Assembly (NCBI RefSeq): GCF_016808335.1
Contig: NC_053143.1
Span: forward strand, 1,149,398 to 1,213,397
Direction of reading: 5' to 3'
Source of the DNA: Panicum virgatum
Lineage: Eukaryota > Streptophyta > Magnoliopsida > Poales > Poaceae
Length of the DNA stretch: 64,000 bases
In this document: in pieces, positions 46,112-57,466 of the stretch
Numbering within the stretch: the first letter of the stretch is position 1
Layout: each line of letters begins with the position of its first letter
The notes under the pieces: generated by a model
Database searches by the model: none
Seen by the model: only the letters and a program-made list of their open reading frames with translations
Told to the model about the DNA's origin: nothing
Program-made: the position numbers and the translations under genes

Positions 46112-48386
46112 TGAAGCGTCCCCTCATGATAGAAGACTTAAAAGTGATACAATATCAATCCCAGAAGGCTGATAACACTTTTATTACATCAGATGGTACA
46201 TCACCATACAACTCTACGCAGAAGTGGGCAGTGAAGCGCCACTATCGCGAGGATAATGACTAACACCCACACAACGATATTAACTACGAAAAGGGTGTCA
46301 TCACAGTCTTGCGCCATACGGAACTTTCTGCGGGTGACCCTATCCACAGGCAAGGTCGGGTGCAAGACGGGACCTCTACTCAACATCTTCGGGAACGAAG
46401 TCTGGATCTTCCTCTATAAAAATTTAGAATGGGGTGAGTACAAACGTACTCAGCAAGTCCAACCACACCCACGGAGGGGGTATAAACAGAATATAATGCA
46501 CAGGGTAAATCAAGGATAAGGCGAGGGTTTAATTTGCGGAAAGCTAATTTTTATGCGGGGGTTCATTTGAAAGAAAGGATTTTCAAAGCAAGTTTTCTTG
46601 TACCAAGTAACACGTAGTGTTGATCCACACAGGATCCAAGTTTTAAGTTGCTACCAGACTCCTCATCCGCCATAGCACACGGCATAACTGCCGGACACTT
46701 TTCCCAAAACAACTCACGCCAACCCGTCCATTCCCAGAAGAAACACTAGTTATGTGACCACACCGTAACTCGCCCAGTACCGTGGGCACGGCTATTCGAA
46801 TAGATTTTAACTCTGCAGAGGTGTGCAACTTTACCCACAAGCGGGGTACCACAGCTCGATCACCGTAGTGTCGGTGCAGATCCCAACAAAGTCATTACCC
46901 ACCTTAGCTAGACCTGACTAGCCATCACAGGATCCACCAAGGGGTCATTGACTTATCACAGAGGTTTTAACCAGGGCATAAGTCACACAGAGCTAATCCC
47001 TTCTCCTTGATCACCCGTTGCTCTCAGTTCTCCTGATGGCTATCAGACTAACTAGTGGGGTTTATGCTAAGCCGTTGTCCATTCAACAGTCGAGTGGTTT
47101 GCACGATAGTGGAGTTAGGTGAGATGACACACCAACTCGGTCCTTAGTTGTGACAAGATGGATATCTCCCTTCCTTGCTCTGCCACACAGGCGCGAGCAC
47201 ACCATTCGACAATTCACACAGAAGTGCCATACATCTCATCTAATCTCATCTTTCGAAATCCCACATTTTTTCCTTCCCACACACTCACACATTTTCCTTT
47301 TATAAAACAAGTTGTATTGTGTTTAAGGTCCTAAGCGTTCTAGCGGCGATTAACGTCCAAACACATTCAGACATTAATCTAGGTGGTCAAGGAATGGTTA
47401 TAACAAATCAAGGGGTGGCTATCCAACCATGTTTTCAGCAGGCAAAACATATGCAGTTTTATAAAACAGGCCAATAGGTTGTGTTTATAAAAACTAGGAC
47501 AAAATATGCATCAAAGGGTGGGATTGAACTTGCCGTCTTCGAAGCCTTCCGGGAAGTCCTGCTCGAGGTACTGTCCTTCGGGTTCGGGGTCGCGGAACTG
47601 GTCCTCGTTCGCTTGCTCGCAGTACAGTTCGTCGACGGGTTCTCCCTCGTTCACACCGTGATCTACAACGCACACAAGCAAGCACACAATCAGGAAAAAG
47701 AAATAAAAGTTTTATCGTTGAGCTTGAATCGGAAACGATTGAGATATGGAGATAGGAGTAATATTTTTGGGCGGTTTCCTAATGGCAAGACCAAAATTAT
47801 GTTAGGTTTGGCGTGGTAAAGTTTCAGGTCGATTGGAGATTGTTTGGCGCATAAAATGATAAGTTAACGTGGTGTTTAGGGTCTAAACAAGGATCCAGGG
47901 ACTTGTTTGTAATTAGTGAAAGGACCTGACTAGAATTCTGAGGAGTGTTTGGGTTATTCTGGAAAAGGTAGGGGTTTATTTAGAATTAAGTTTATATGGT
48001 GGAAGGGTTTATTTTGAAATATAATAAAAGAGGGGGTTTCTTTTGCAAAATAGTTAGAAAGGGGGAGGGACTCTTTAGGAAAAAGAGAGAAGGGGAGGGG
48101 CCAAGGGCAAATCTGCCCTCTTCTCCTTCCTTTTGACTGGGAAACAGGGGAGGGGGAGGCAAGGCGCCGTCGGCGGCCAATCCGGCGGGCCTGAGCTCCG
48201 GCGACGGCCGTGGAGGGGGGGAAGGAAGAGGGAGGCGAGAGGATTTGATTCCCCCACTCACCTTGGACTGGGACGTGGCGAGAAGGCGGGGCAGCGGCGG
48301 GGCCGGCGGCCGGCGAAGGCGTGCGTGGCGGCGGCGCTAGAGGCAGGGAGGAGCTGGGCTGGGCGGAGCTACAGGTTGTGGGGGCG
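46112..48386 (-). repeat. Solo LTR, left part
   Basis: Starts TGAAGCGTCCC. Together with 60282-61090, which ends GGGATGTTACA, it forms one LTR of about 3.08 kb split by the Tekay element. The ends are imperfect inverted repeats, and CCCGG stands outside both ends (46107-46111 and 61091-61095), a 5-bp target duplication, so this is a true solo LTR left by recombination. Orientation is minus: AATAAA lies at 46180-46185 and a TATA box at 60307-60314 in the right part. Confidence 0.85.
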
Positions 48387-51201
48387 TGTCACACCCGGTT
48401 TATGAAGGCAAACCGAATGCATCTCATATGTGCGCCAGGATCAGTTTACACACATATGATTAAACATAAAGTAAATATCACAACTAGTGCAAACGTAAAG
48501 AGAGTATTAAAGATTTTATTACAAGACCGAATGTCGAAAGCGAATAAATAAACGTCTAAAGAGTAGCAGCGGAATCTTCTTCAGCACAGGCAGATGACTG
48601 GGAGACATACGCCTAGAAATCCTCGAAGTCTTCTGGAAACTCCGGGCAGTTGTTATTACGGTCTGAGCAGCAAGTATGCAAGGGTGAGTACACTTATGGT
48701 TGGTACTCAACAAGTGGTAGGGAAACAACTATAATATATGCAAGGCTATTTCAAGGAATAGCTGACACGGTTTTAACTGCACTCAGCCATTTTTAGTTGA
48801 TCATATTTTATTAGCAAGCATTAACTAGATATAAGTATATACCATTAAACTCATAAGATAAGCATATATGAAGATATACATCATAACCATAAGTAAAAGC
48901 ATCGATTTAGATCAACTTCAAGTTCAATTATCATGTGAGGGTCCAAGCCGCTCTTGACCGTGAGCACGGCTAACCGGTTAGTTTTACACTCTGCAGAGGT
49001 TGTACACTTTCACCACAATTCGCGTAAAAGCTCCGAAGAACTTTAAACCCAACCATGCAAGTGCGGGCCAAGCACCATATCACACTTCCTTAGGTATGAC
49101 TGCATAGGGACGCTACGAGGCCTTTACAAAGATTCCCTAACCTATGACAACCCGCTAAGGTTTCAAGTCAAAGCGGTCATAACACTGTCCTAATGAGGTG
49201 GTACCTTACCAAAGGACCATCAAACAATACCAATTGCCCCAAGAGGACCGAGCTATACCCCGTCGATGCATCCCCTCTTGCCCTTTCGGTAAGATTGTCA
49301 CAAGCTAGAGTTTCTAATTAATCAGCCAAGACCAGAGCCATATAGTAATTGTGGTTGTACTGTTTTCTTGGGTGGTTCTCCATGTTCCATTTAACACATA
49401 TGATCTTGATTAACAATATTAAACCATCATGAACTTGAAGTAAACAGGTGTAACATTTGTAAAATTATCCACCCATAACCAAGGTAAAGCAACTAGCAAA
49501 AGCTACCCAACATGAAATTAAACCCAAGTTGATCAAGGAATAAGGTATACAATACTAGGCATGTCCTTAACTCGGTTCCCATCAAATTATAGACTCATGC
49601 ATGAACATAAAAGTAAATGTGATAGATTTAGTGATTTCATGGGTCAAAAGTATGATCAAGGGTCCACTTGCCTTCCTCAAACTGCTGCTGATCCGGTCCT
49701 CCGAAGCCTTGATCTTGCTGCTGCTCCTCGAACTGCGGATCGTCTATCGCATCACACACGCACATGCAAGCAAACAAGTACAAACAATAAGAAACAGTAC
49801 ACCAAACAACAAAAACAGTACAAAAAGAGGTTACTAAACTATTCTACTCGTTGCAACGATCGCGTGAGCGCAAAGATCATCGAAAACGGATCTAAAACGA
49901 GAAAGTTATGGCTAAAACAAGATCTAAGGGCTAAATCGTAATTAAACCTTATACGCAGGGGCTAGATCATAAAAACAGGGGCTGATTTGTAAATATTTTT
50001 CAACAGAAGAGGACGGCGGGTTAATTTTGGAAAAACAGAGGGGCTTTAGTGCAAAACCGACACGGTTGACCGTTTTCCTGGCTAGGTTGACTTCGATCCG
50101 ATCTAATCCGAGCCGTGCGTTTTAGATCTGACGGCTAGGGTTCTTTGGGGCGGGCTGGCGGCGGCGGAAATGACCGGCGGTAAGTTAAGACGGCGGCGCG
50201 CGGCGGCGGGACGGCCGGAGTATGCTAAAACAGCCGTCCGGGGCTCGTTTGGCTCGGGTCTTGGACCGGGAGCACGCGCGCGAGCACACGAACTTGATGA
50301 AGGAGCTTGTGCGGAACATAAGCGAGCGGAGCGGCCGTGCGGCGGCGCATGGCGGAGCGGCGGCGCCGGCGAGCTAAAGCGGACGAAACGGAGCGTGAAG
50401 GAGAAGAAAAACAGGCCGATGAGCCTCACTACCTCGGTGCGAATCTCCTGGAGGGCTTGAAGTCGACGGGGACGCGTTGGAACGGCGGCGTCGCGAAGAA
50501 CCCCGAGCTCCAACAATGGCGGCGGTTTTGGGAGCTAGGGTTAGCGAGGGCTTGGGCGGCGGCTGCGGGTTTGGCGAGGGCTAGGAGGGTGTCTCGGGTT
50601 CCTTTTATAGGGGCGGGCGCTGGCCTTGGCGTGCGGGCCCGAGGGGAACACGGCGGCGCGCGCGTGGCCGGGTTGGACTCGAGCCAGAGTCCGGCTCGGA
50701 CGGGGGAGGGAGACGCTCCCGATAGGCGGGACCCCCTTGGCAGCGAGACAGGGAGGGGGGAGGGGGCGCTGGGCCGGAACGGGCCGGGAGGCGTGGCGAA
50801 CGGGCCGGCGGGGAGGAAAAAGGGGTGGGGCGCCGGTTGGGCCAAAACAAAAGAAAGCGGCCCGCGTAAAAGGAGAAAAGAGGAAAAGAAAAAGGTGGGC
50901 CGGGCTGAAAGAGAGAGAGAAAGAGAAATGATTTTCCAATTTCCAAAACGATTCAAACTCTTTCAATTTAAATTCAAACTCAAAGATTTGAATTTAAGTT
51001 GAACAACAAGCAAATAAAAAATGCAAACCAGCATGAAATGCACACACCTATTTTCCTTATATTTATTTTATGGCTAAATAATTTATTTAAGCTCGCGATA
51101 AATGCTCTAAATTCAAGATAAATTAGATGAAACCTTATCGAGCCTACAATAAACCTAATCAAATTTACTTAGGTTCCTAATTTGAAAATACGGGTGTTAC
51201 A
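48387..51201 (-). repeat. 3' LTR of the Tekay element
   Basis: Begins TGTCACACCC and ends GGGTGTTACA on the plus strand. TATAAAAG (minus) at 50602-50609 and AATAAA (minus) at 48515-48520 place about 2 kb of R between promoter and poly(A) signal. Open frames such as 50337-51002 plus are GC-rich shadows. Confidence 0.95.
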
Positions 51202-51203
51202 AA

Positions 51204-51215
51204 CCTACCCCCCTT
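51204..51215 (-). other. Polypurine tract of the Tekay element
   Basis: AAGGGGGGTAGG on the minus strand, two bases from the 3' LTR; primes plus-strand DNA synthesis. The gag-pol stop codon (51214-51216) overlaps it. Confidence 0.85.
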
Positions 51216-54200
51216 AAAAGGAATCTCGTCCTCGAGATTCGGCTGGGCTAGCAAAGAGCTGGGGGAATTCTGCCTGTAACTCATCTTCTCTTTCCCAAGT
51301 AGCCTCATCCTCTGCATGATGACTCCACTGAACTTTACACATCCGTATCCTCTTACTCCGAGTAATCCTCTCTAATGTGTCTAGAATTTTGACCAGATAC
51401 TCAGTATAAGTTAGATCATCCTGCACATTCAGTTCCTCCAGTGGCAACTTCTCCTCTGGCACCCTCAAACACTTTCTCAACTGAGATATATGGAACACAT
51501 TGTGCACATCGGACAATCGGGCCGGTAGTTCTAGCTCATAAGCTACTTCACCCCTCCGGGCCAAGACCTTGAATGGTCCGATGTAACGAGGTGACAATTT
51601 CCCCTTAACTTTGAAACTGCGCAAACCTCTGATAGGCGACACTTTGAGATACACAAAATCTCCTTCTTCAAAGATCAACTCTCTACGTCCCTTGTCTGCA
51701 TAGCTCTTCTGTCTTGACTGTGCCACTTTCAGATTTTCTCGAACAATCTGTACTTGTCGTTCGGCCTCTTTGATGATCTCTGGGCCGAACAACTGGCTTT
51801 CTCCCGTCTCACTCCAATATAATGGAGTTCTGCACTTCCTTCCATATAGTGCCTCAAACGGTGCCATCTTCAAGCTGGCCTGGTAACTGTTGTTGTATGA
51901 AAACTCTGCGTACGGCAAGCTCTTATCCCAACTGCCTCTGTGCTTTAGAGCGCAAGCTCTAAGCATATCCTCTAACACCTGATTGGTCCTTTCTGTCTGC
52001 CCATCCGTCTGCGGGTGGTACGCTGAGCTGAAGTTTAGCTTCGTATCCATTGACTCATGCAACTTCTGCCAAAACCGTGACGTGAACTGAGTACCTCTAT
52101 CGGACACAATCTTCTTAGGTACCCCATGTAAGCAGACAATCCTGGATATGTATAGCTCTGCCAGTTTAGCTCCTGAGTAAGTGGTTTTCACTGGAATGAA
52201 GTGAGCTACCTTTGTCAACCTATCCACAATAACCCATATGGAATCATAGCCATCCTTTGTACGTGGTAACCCCACAATAAAATCCATACCAATTTCTTCC
52301 CATTTCCATTCTGGTATTTTCAATGGCTGCAACAAACCGGCTGGTCTCTGATGTTCTGCCTTGACTCTCTGACACACATCACATATGGCCACGTGAGCTG
52401 CAACATCACGCTTCATACCATACCACCAATATCTTTCTTTCAAGTCCTGGTACATTTTGGTACTGCCTGGATGAATCGAATAGGCGGAATCATGGGCTTC
52501 TTTTAGAATCTTTTCTCGCAGATGATCCACCTCTGGCACACATATCCTCTTTCTGAACCACACGGTTCCATGTTCATCCTCAGTAAAATCAGGTGCCTTG
52601 CCTTTTTCCATCAGCTCCTTGATCTCTTTGATCTTATCATCCTCAAGCTGACCCTTCCGTATCTCTTGCTCAAGAGTCGGCTCGACTTCTATGGTGATTC
52701 CCTCGGTGTGACCAACAAAACCAAGGTTGAGTTTCTCAAACTCCCAACACAATTCTTGAGGCATCTGCCTAACTCTCATTGCGTTTACATGGCTCTTGCG
52801 GCTCAAAGCATCTGCAACCACATTAGCTTTCCCTGGATGGTAGTGTATCTCCAGGTCATAATCTTTTATGAGCTCTAACCATCTTCTCTGTCTCAGGTTG
52901 AGATCATTCTGAGTGAAGATGTACTTCAGACTCTTGTGATCAGTATATATCTGACATCTATGTCCCAACAAATAGTGTCTCCATATCTTCAAGGCATGTA
53001 CCACGGCTGCTAATTCCAAGTCATGGGTGGGATAATTCTGCTCATGCTTCCTTAACTGACGAGACGCATAAGCAATCACATGTCCCTCTTGCATTAGCAC
53101 ACAACCAAGTCCCTGACGAGATGCATCACAATATATATCGAAACTCTTGTGAATGTCAGGCATAGCCAACACTGGAGCTGTAGTCAGCCGCTTCTTTAAT
53201 TCTTCAAAACTGGTTTGGCACTCATCTGACCATACAAACTCTTTTCCTTTCTCCAATAGTGAGGTAAGGGGTTTCACTATCTTGGAGAAGCCTTCTATAA
53301 ATCTTCTGTAGTAGCCTGCGAGTCCTAAGAAACTCCGGATTTCTGACACTGTCTGAGGTGGTTCCCACTTCAACACATCTCTGACCTTGCTGGGATCGAC
53401 TGCAATTCCTCCATCTGTGATAACATGACCAAGAAACGAAACCTCTTTCAACCAGAATTCACATTTGCTGAGCTTGGCGTACAACTGATGCTCCCTGAGC
53501 TTCTGCAAAACAAGCCTCAAGTGCTCCTCATGTTCCTCCTCATTCTTGGAGTACACCAAAATATCATCGATGAACACCACTACAAACTTGTCGAGATACT
53601 CCATAAACACATTATTCATCAAGTACATAAAGTAAGCTGGTGCATTGGTCAACCCGAATGACATGACCGTATATTCATATAACCCATATCTGGTAGTGAA
53701 CGCGGTCTTGGGAATGTCTGACGGTCGTATCCTCAACTGGTGATACCCTGACCTCAGATCGATCTTGGAGAATACCTTGGCTCCTCTCAGCTGATCAAAC
53801 AAATCTTCTATACGGGGCAACGGATACTTGTTCTTGATGGTAACTTCATTTAATGACCTGTAGTCCACACACATCCTTTGTGTACCATCCTTCTTGTCCA
53901 CAAAGATCACTGGGGCTCCCCAAGGTGATGAACTAGCTCGAATAAATTTCTTATCTAACAATTCCTTTAATTGTTTCTTAAGTTCTTCTAGTTCACCAGC
54001 AGACATTCTATATGGTCTCTTAGCAATAGGTGCAGTGCCAGGTAAAAGGTCTATAATGAACTCAATGTCACGTTCAGGTGGCATACCTGGCAAGTCATCG
54101 GGGAACACATCTGAGTACTCGCATGCTATCCTGATGTCCTCTATCAGAGCAGCCTTCATCTGATTTACCGTACAATCTGCTGATGTTGGAGGGGTTGCAG

Positions 54201-55824
54201 CAAACTCAAACCTCTCACCGTCTGGGCTAGTGAGGAGTACTGATCTCTTGGCACACTGAATCACTGCATCAACCTTGCTCAACCATCCCATCCCAAGAAT
54301 GATATCGATTCCTCTAGTATCCAGTACTATGAAGTTGGCACGGAATTCTCTACCCATGATCTGGAATCCGACACCAAGGCACTGGTACATAGCCTTCATA
54401 TTTCCCCCGGGCGAACTAACTAGCATGTGTTTTGACATAGAATGCACGGGAATACCATATTTTGCTACGAACTGAGCAGAAATGAAAGAATGCGATGCTC
54501 CCGAATCAAATAAAACCATTGCAGGGGCGGAGTTGACTAAGAACATACCGTATACAACTTCCTGGGCCTCCTGAGCGGTCTCCGCAGCAACATGGTTCAC
54601 CCTCCCTTGAACATAATTCTGCTGTCCTCGGTTACCCTGGGGAGTCTGGTTGTTGTTCCTCGGCTGCTGCTGCTGTTGTTGTTGGGGGGTCTGCCTTTGC
54701 CCACTGTTACTGGATTGGCCTGGCGTACCCTGGGTATTCCTGTTGGGACAAGCGTGAGCAAAGTGCCCAAGCTGACCACACTTGAAGCAAGCATTGCCTC
54801 CAGAAGGTGCGGGGTTGTTGTTTCTCACAGGGGTACCGACTGGAGTGTTCTGGCGATTCTGCTGGGGAGTGGAGCGTTGAGCTAACTGCTGATTCTGCTG
54901 GTACTGCTGAGCTGGGCGCTGGTACTGATACTGATTCTGCCCAAAATTGACATTCTGTCCTCCTGTGCGGTACTGGTTACCTTGCGGGGGTCCAAAGCGC
55001 GGGCGCGAATTGCTAGACTGGCCTTGTGACTCGAACTTCCGCTTCTGCTTGCCCATCTCCTTGCGAGCATTCTCCACGGCGATGGCATTATCCACCAGTT
55101 TCTGAAAGCTATCAAACCTGTGCACCAACAACTGATATCTGATGGGTGCAAGCAGCCCTAGCCTGAAGTAATCCTGCTTCTGCCCATCTGTGGCCACGTC
55201 TGCGGAGGCATAGCGGGACAGCTGGATGAACTTGTCCCGATACTCACTTACGGACATTCCACCTTGCTTCAAAGCTAGAAATTCCTGCCTCTTCAGCTTC
55301 ATCAAACCCTCAGGTATGTGGTGCTCCCTGAATTGGGTCCTGAACTCATCCCAGGTGATGGTGTTTTGATCAACATGGGCGGCGGTATAAGCATCCCACC
55401 AGTCTGCTGCAGTTCCTTCCAATCTGCCTGAAGCATACAGTACCTTCTCCCTGTCTGTACACTGAACTATATTTAGCATCTTCTCAATGGTCTTGAGCCA
55501 GTCATCGGCATGAAGAGGATCTGGAGAGTGGGAGAAAGTAGGAGGTCTGTGACTCATGAAGTCACGGTGGCGATCTCTCGGTGGTGGCTGTGGAACTGGA
55601 GCTTGATTTGCTTGAGCTTGTAGATTGGCCATGGCATTGGCCATTTGAGTCAACAGCTGTGTCTGCGCAGCAAGGAACTGCTCCATCCCTGCTGCTGGTG
55701 GTGGCGGTGGCCCGTTGTTCTGGTTGTTGCCTCCACTCATGTTGTTGGGTTGCTGGTTGTTGCCTCTTCTCTGACGCTGCACTGGTGGCTGATCAACCCC
55801 TGATCCGGACCTGGTGTTCACCAT
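51214..55824 (-). CDS. Gag-Pol polyprotein, intact, with chromodomain
   Basis: One uninterrupted frame of 1536 residues from MVNTRSG (an upstream Met at 55851 would add nine). Residue numbers below count from 55851. Gag core about 100-270, CCHC zinc knuckle C355, C358, H363, C368; aspartic protease DSG at 449-451; reverse transcriptase about 610-800 with FIDD, catalytic D762 and D763; RNase H with D909, E946 and D971; integrase with HHCC finger (H1120 or H1127 region, C1157, C1160) and catalytic D1190, D1251 and E1287 with 35 residues between the last two; GPF motif near 1425; chromodomain about 1482-1533 ([20 protein letters not shown], then [16 protein letters not shown]). Gag and Pol share one frame without a shift. 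All catalytic residues are present. The chromodomain probably directs insertion into chromatin with given histone marks. Confidence 0.95.
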   Translation of the reverse strand: MVNTRSGSGVDQPPVQRQRRGNNQQPNNMSGGNNQNNGPPPPPAAGMEQFLAAQTQLLTQMANAMANLQAQANQAPVPQPPPRDRHRDFMSHRPPTFSHSPDPLHADDWLKTIEKMLNIVQCTDREKVLYASGRLEGTAADWWDAYTAAHVDQNTITWDEFRTQFREHHIPEGLMKLKRQEFLALKQGGMSVSEYRDKFIQLSRYASADVATDGQKQDYFRLGLLAPIRYQLLVHRFDSFQKLVDNAIAVENARKEMGKQKRKFESQGQSSNSRPRFGPPQGNQYRTGGQNVNFGQNQYQYQRPAQQYQQNQQLAQRSTPQQNRQNTPVGTPVRNNNPAPSGGNACFKCGQLGHFAHACPNRNTQGTPGQSSNSGQRQTPQQQQQQQPRNNNQTPQGNRGQQNYVQGRVNHVAAETAQEAQEVVYGMFLVNSAPAMVLFDSGASHSFISAQFVAKYGIPVHSMSKHMLVSSPGGNMKAMYQCLGVGFQIMGREFRANFIVLDTRGIDIILGMGWLSKVDAVIQCAKRSVLLTSPDGERFEFAATPPTSADCTVNQMKAALIEDIRIACEYSDVFPDDLPGMPPERDIEFIIDLLPGTAPIAKRPYRMSAGELEELKKQLKELLDKKFIRASSSPWGAPVIFVDKKDGTQRMCVDYRSLNEVTIKNKYPLPRIEDLFDQLRGAKVFSKIDLRSGYHQLRIRPSDIPKTAFTTRYGLYEYTVMSFGLTNAPAYFMYLMNNVFMEYLDKFVVVFIDDILVYSKNEEEHEEHLRLVLQKLREHQLYAKLSKCEFWLKEVSFLGHVITDGGIAVDPSKVRDVLKWEPPQTVSEIRSFLGLAGYYRRFIEGFSKIVKPLTSLLEKGKEFVWSDECQTSFEELKKRLTTAPVLAMPDIHKSFDIYCDASRQGLGCVLMQEGHVIAYASRQLRKHEQNYPTHDLELAAVVHALKIWRHYLLGHRCQIYTDHKSLKYIFTQNDLNLRQRRWLELIKDYDLEIHYHPGKANVVADALSRKSHVNAMRVRQMPQELCWEFEKLNLGFVGHTEGITIEVEPTLEQEIRKGQLEDDKIKEIKELMEKGKAPDFTEDEHGTVWFRKRICVPEVDHLREKILKEAHDSAYSIHPGSTKMYQDLKERYWWYGMKRDVAAHVAICDVCQRVKAEHQRPAGLLQPLKIPEWKWEEIGMDFIVGLPRTKDGYDSIWVIVDRLTKVAHFIPVKTTYSGAKLAELYISRIVCLHGVPKKIVSDRGTQFTSRFWQKLHESMDTKLNFSSAYHPQTDGQTERTNQVLEDMLRACALKHRGSWDKSLPYAEFSYNNSYQASLKMAPFEALYGRKCRTPLYWSETGESQLFGPEIIKEAERQVQIVRENLKVAQSRQKSYADKGRRELIFEEGDFVYLKVSPIRGLRSFKVKGKLSPRYIGPFKVLARRGEVAYELELPARLSDVHNVFHISQLRKCLRVPEEKLPLEELNVQDDLTYTEYLVKILDTLERITRSKRIRMCKVQWSHHAEDEATWEREDELQAEFPQLFASPAESRGRDSF

Positions 55825-56114
55825 CTGACCGGTTAGACAAGTAAGACTCATGAAATAACCATGGTAAAATATAGGTGCAAGGATGAGATAGGGACAATAT
55901 AAAATAAAATAGATAACCCCAAGCTTTACTAACTAGCTAACCTTATTAAAAACTTGGTGCAATTATGGTCATCACTCCATAATTACACCGCAATCATTAC
56001 AAAAAAACCAACTCACAAATGTTCACAAAACCAAGCATTCAAATACACTGATTAACTAACACACTTAAACAAACGTTCACGAGCTAGCGATTACAAAAAG
56101 ACTCTTTACAAGAC
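55825..56114. other. Spacer between the extra frame and gag
   Basis: AT-rich noncoding leader of about 290 bp. A second start on the same RNA would need internal initiation, reinitiation or a spliced RNA. Confidence 0.5.
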
Positions 56115-57266
56115 TCAACCTAAACTCTTAAGCCTATCATCTAATAGAAACGGTTCTGGTAGCCACGGTCGCCAAAACGAAGCCTCTTGCGCGGGGGGTG
56201 ACAAGGCGGGATGCGGGGGCTCCTCCTCTGGAACTGGTGGAGGCGCCTCTCCTGCAAGCTGGGCCTCTAGCTGGCGAATCCTGTGGTGAGTTTCCCTCAG
56301 TCGGTCTTGGGTGTCGTCCAGCTGGATGACGACGTTCCTTAAGTCCGTGTCGACTCCGGCGAGAGCTCGCACTGTGACATTGACGCGGTTCTCCTCGTCC
56401 TCTCCAAGTGTCAACTCCGTATGCTCTGTCCCACGAGCACGGCGAGGAAGGTGCTGATAGTCTGTGCTCTCCAAGTCTTGGCGGTTAGTGTGGTTGAGAG
56501 ACCAGAGAGCCCTCATGGCAGCTTGGCTGACTGCGGCACGGTAGGTCGCCATGGGTGTCGAGGAATCATGTGCGGAGACGGTCATCATGCCTCGGGGTCC
56601 AGTATCCACCCTTATGTGGACCCGAGTGACGAAGTAGTCGCCGAGCGCTGGGTCTTCATAATGCCTTGTCTCGTACATGGGAGCCACGGGGTTGTGAAGC
56701 TCTTCCAGCACGTCCCGAAGCAGCAGGGGGAAGTGACCCACCTCGTGGGTTGAGGTGTAGACGCAGTACAGTCCCCTTTCTTCTGGCGGGTTATCATTCT
56801 GATCATCTTCTTCATCATCCTCATCGCCCGGGTCCTCTGGGCCTTCCGGGTCTCCTCCAGCTGGTGCAGGCGCTGAAGCTGCTGGAGCAGGAGGTGCAAG
56901 TGGCGGTGCTGGGGCTTCATCCTCTGACATCTCTAGGGGCTCCTCCTCTTCTCCTCCTTCAGCGACGGCGGTCGCTGGAACCTGAGCTTCGAAATAGGCC
57001 AGTGGCGGGCCTAGTTCGTGTACTGGTGTAGGCGACGGTAGGGATGGTTGTATGTTCCCGTCCGCATCGACTTCCCGGATGTTGCCTTCTTGGTCTTCAT
57101 CGAAGAAGTAATCCACCCCGGGCACTTCCTCAACCTCTTCCTCTGGCTGAACTGGAACTGGAGCAGGTACTGGGGCGGGTACTGGCTCAGCGGGTGCAGG
57201 AACAGTGCGACGGGCGAAGGCACGACCTCCGGTGCGCTTGCGTGCAGTCTGCCTAGTTCTGGCCAT
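56115..57266 (-). CDS. Extra retroelement protein with histone H3-like N-terminus
   Basis: A 383-residue frame between the 5' LTR and gag, intact. It starts MARTRQTARKRTGGRA. After Met removal, 12 of the first 15 residues equal the histone H3 tail; K4, S10 and K14 are all Arg, Lys9 in QTARK is kept. Then come a basic patch (RRTV), a Pro/Ala/Val repeat (PAPVPAPVPV), an acidic region (QPEEEVEEV; later DPGDEDDEEDD), a possible globular domain about 165-270 (LYCVYTSTHEVGHFPLLLRD), and a helical region about 290-335 (LRNVVIQLDDTQDRLRETHH) likely coiled coil. The frame is open 35 codons further up, but TTCTTCAG just before the ATG is a good splice acceptor and the upstream part looks like leader. 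I know no named family for the body. Role unknown; chromatin mimicry is inferred. Confidence 0.85.
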   Translation of the reverse strand: MARTRQTARKRTGGRAFARRTVPAPAEPVPAPVPAPVPVQPEEEVEEVPGVDYFFDEDQEGNIREVDADGNIQPSLPSPTPVHELGPPLAYFEAQVPATAVAEGGEEEEPLEMSEDEAPAPPLAPPAPAASAPAPAGGDPEGPEDPGDEDDEEDDQNDNPPEERGLYCVYTSTHEVGHFPLLLRDVLEELHNPVAPMYETRHYEDPALGDYFVTRVHIRVDTGPRGMMTVSAHDSSTPMATYRAAVSQAAMRALWSLNHTNRQDLESTDYQHLPRRARGTEHTELTLGEDEENRVNVTVRALAGVDTDLRNVVIQLDDTQDRLRETHHRIRQLEAQLAGEAPPPVPEEEPPHPALSPPAQEASFWRPWLPEPFLLDDRLKSLG

Positions 57267-57450
57267 CTGAAGAACATGATAAAAAGGTTTTAGAACATAC
57301 TTGAAAGAAAAGACAAGTATGCGATCAAGGTTGAGATAAAAGCTATCAATAAGGATTAAGCAAATAAGCATGAAAGAGCATGGCTACTAAGCAAGATAGA
57401 CCTTAATTTTCGACCATTTCTATCTAGGCTAATGTCCTACAGTCAACACT

Positions 57451-57462
57451 GCTCTGATACCA
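57451..57462 (-). other. Primer-binding site, initiator Met-tRNA
   Basis: TGGTATCAGAGC on the minus strand, four bases inside the 5' LTR; complementary to the 3' end of plant initiator Met-tRNA, the standard primer of this group. Confidence 0.93.
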
Positions 57463-57466
57463 CTTC

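Noticed and set aside
45158..46263. Frames of about 300 residues on both strands
   Set aside because: Produced by a GC-rich minisatellite; mutual shadows with no domain.
50103..51002. Open frames of 137-221 residues in the Tekay LTR, repeated at 59183-60082
   Set aside because: GC-rich promoter and leader sequence of the LTR, overlapping frames on both strands, several starting without ATG; not genes.
52522..52878. Plus-strand frames across gag-pol
   Set aside because: Shadows of the intact minus-strand polyprotein.
57267..57371. Upstream Met giving a 418-residue extra protein
   Set aside because: The added 35 residues are hydrophobic and unlike the rest, and end at a good splice acceptor; the H3-like Met is the better start.
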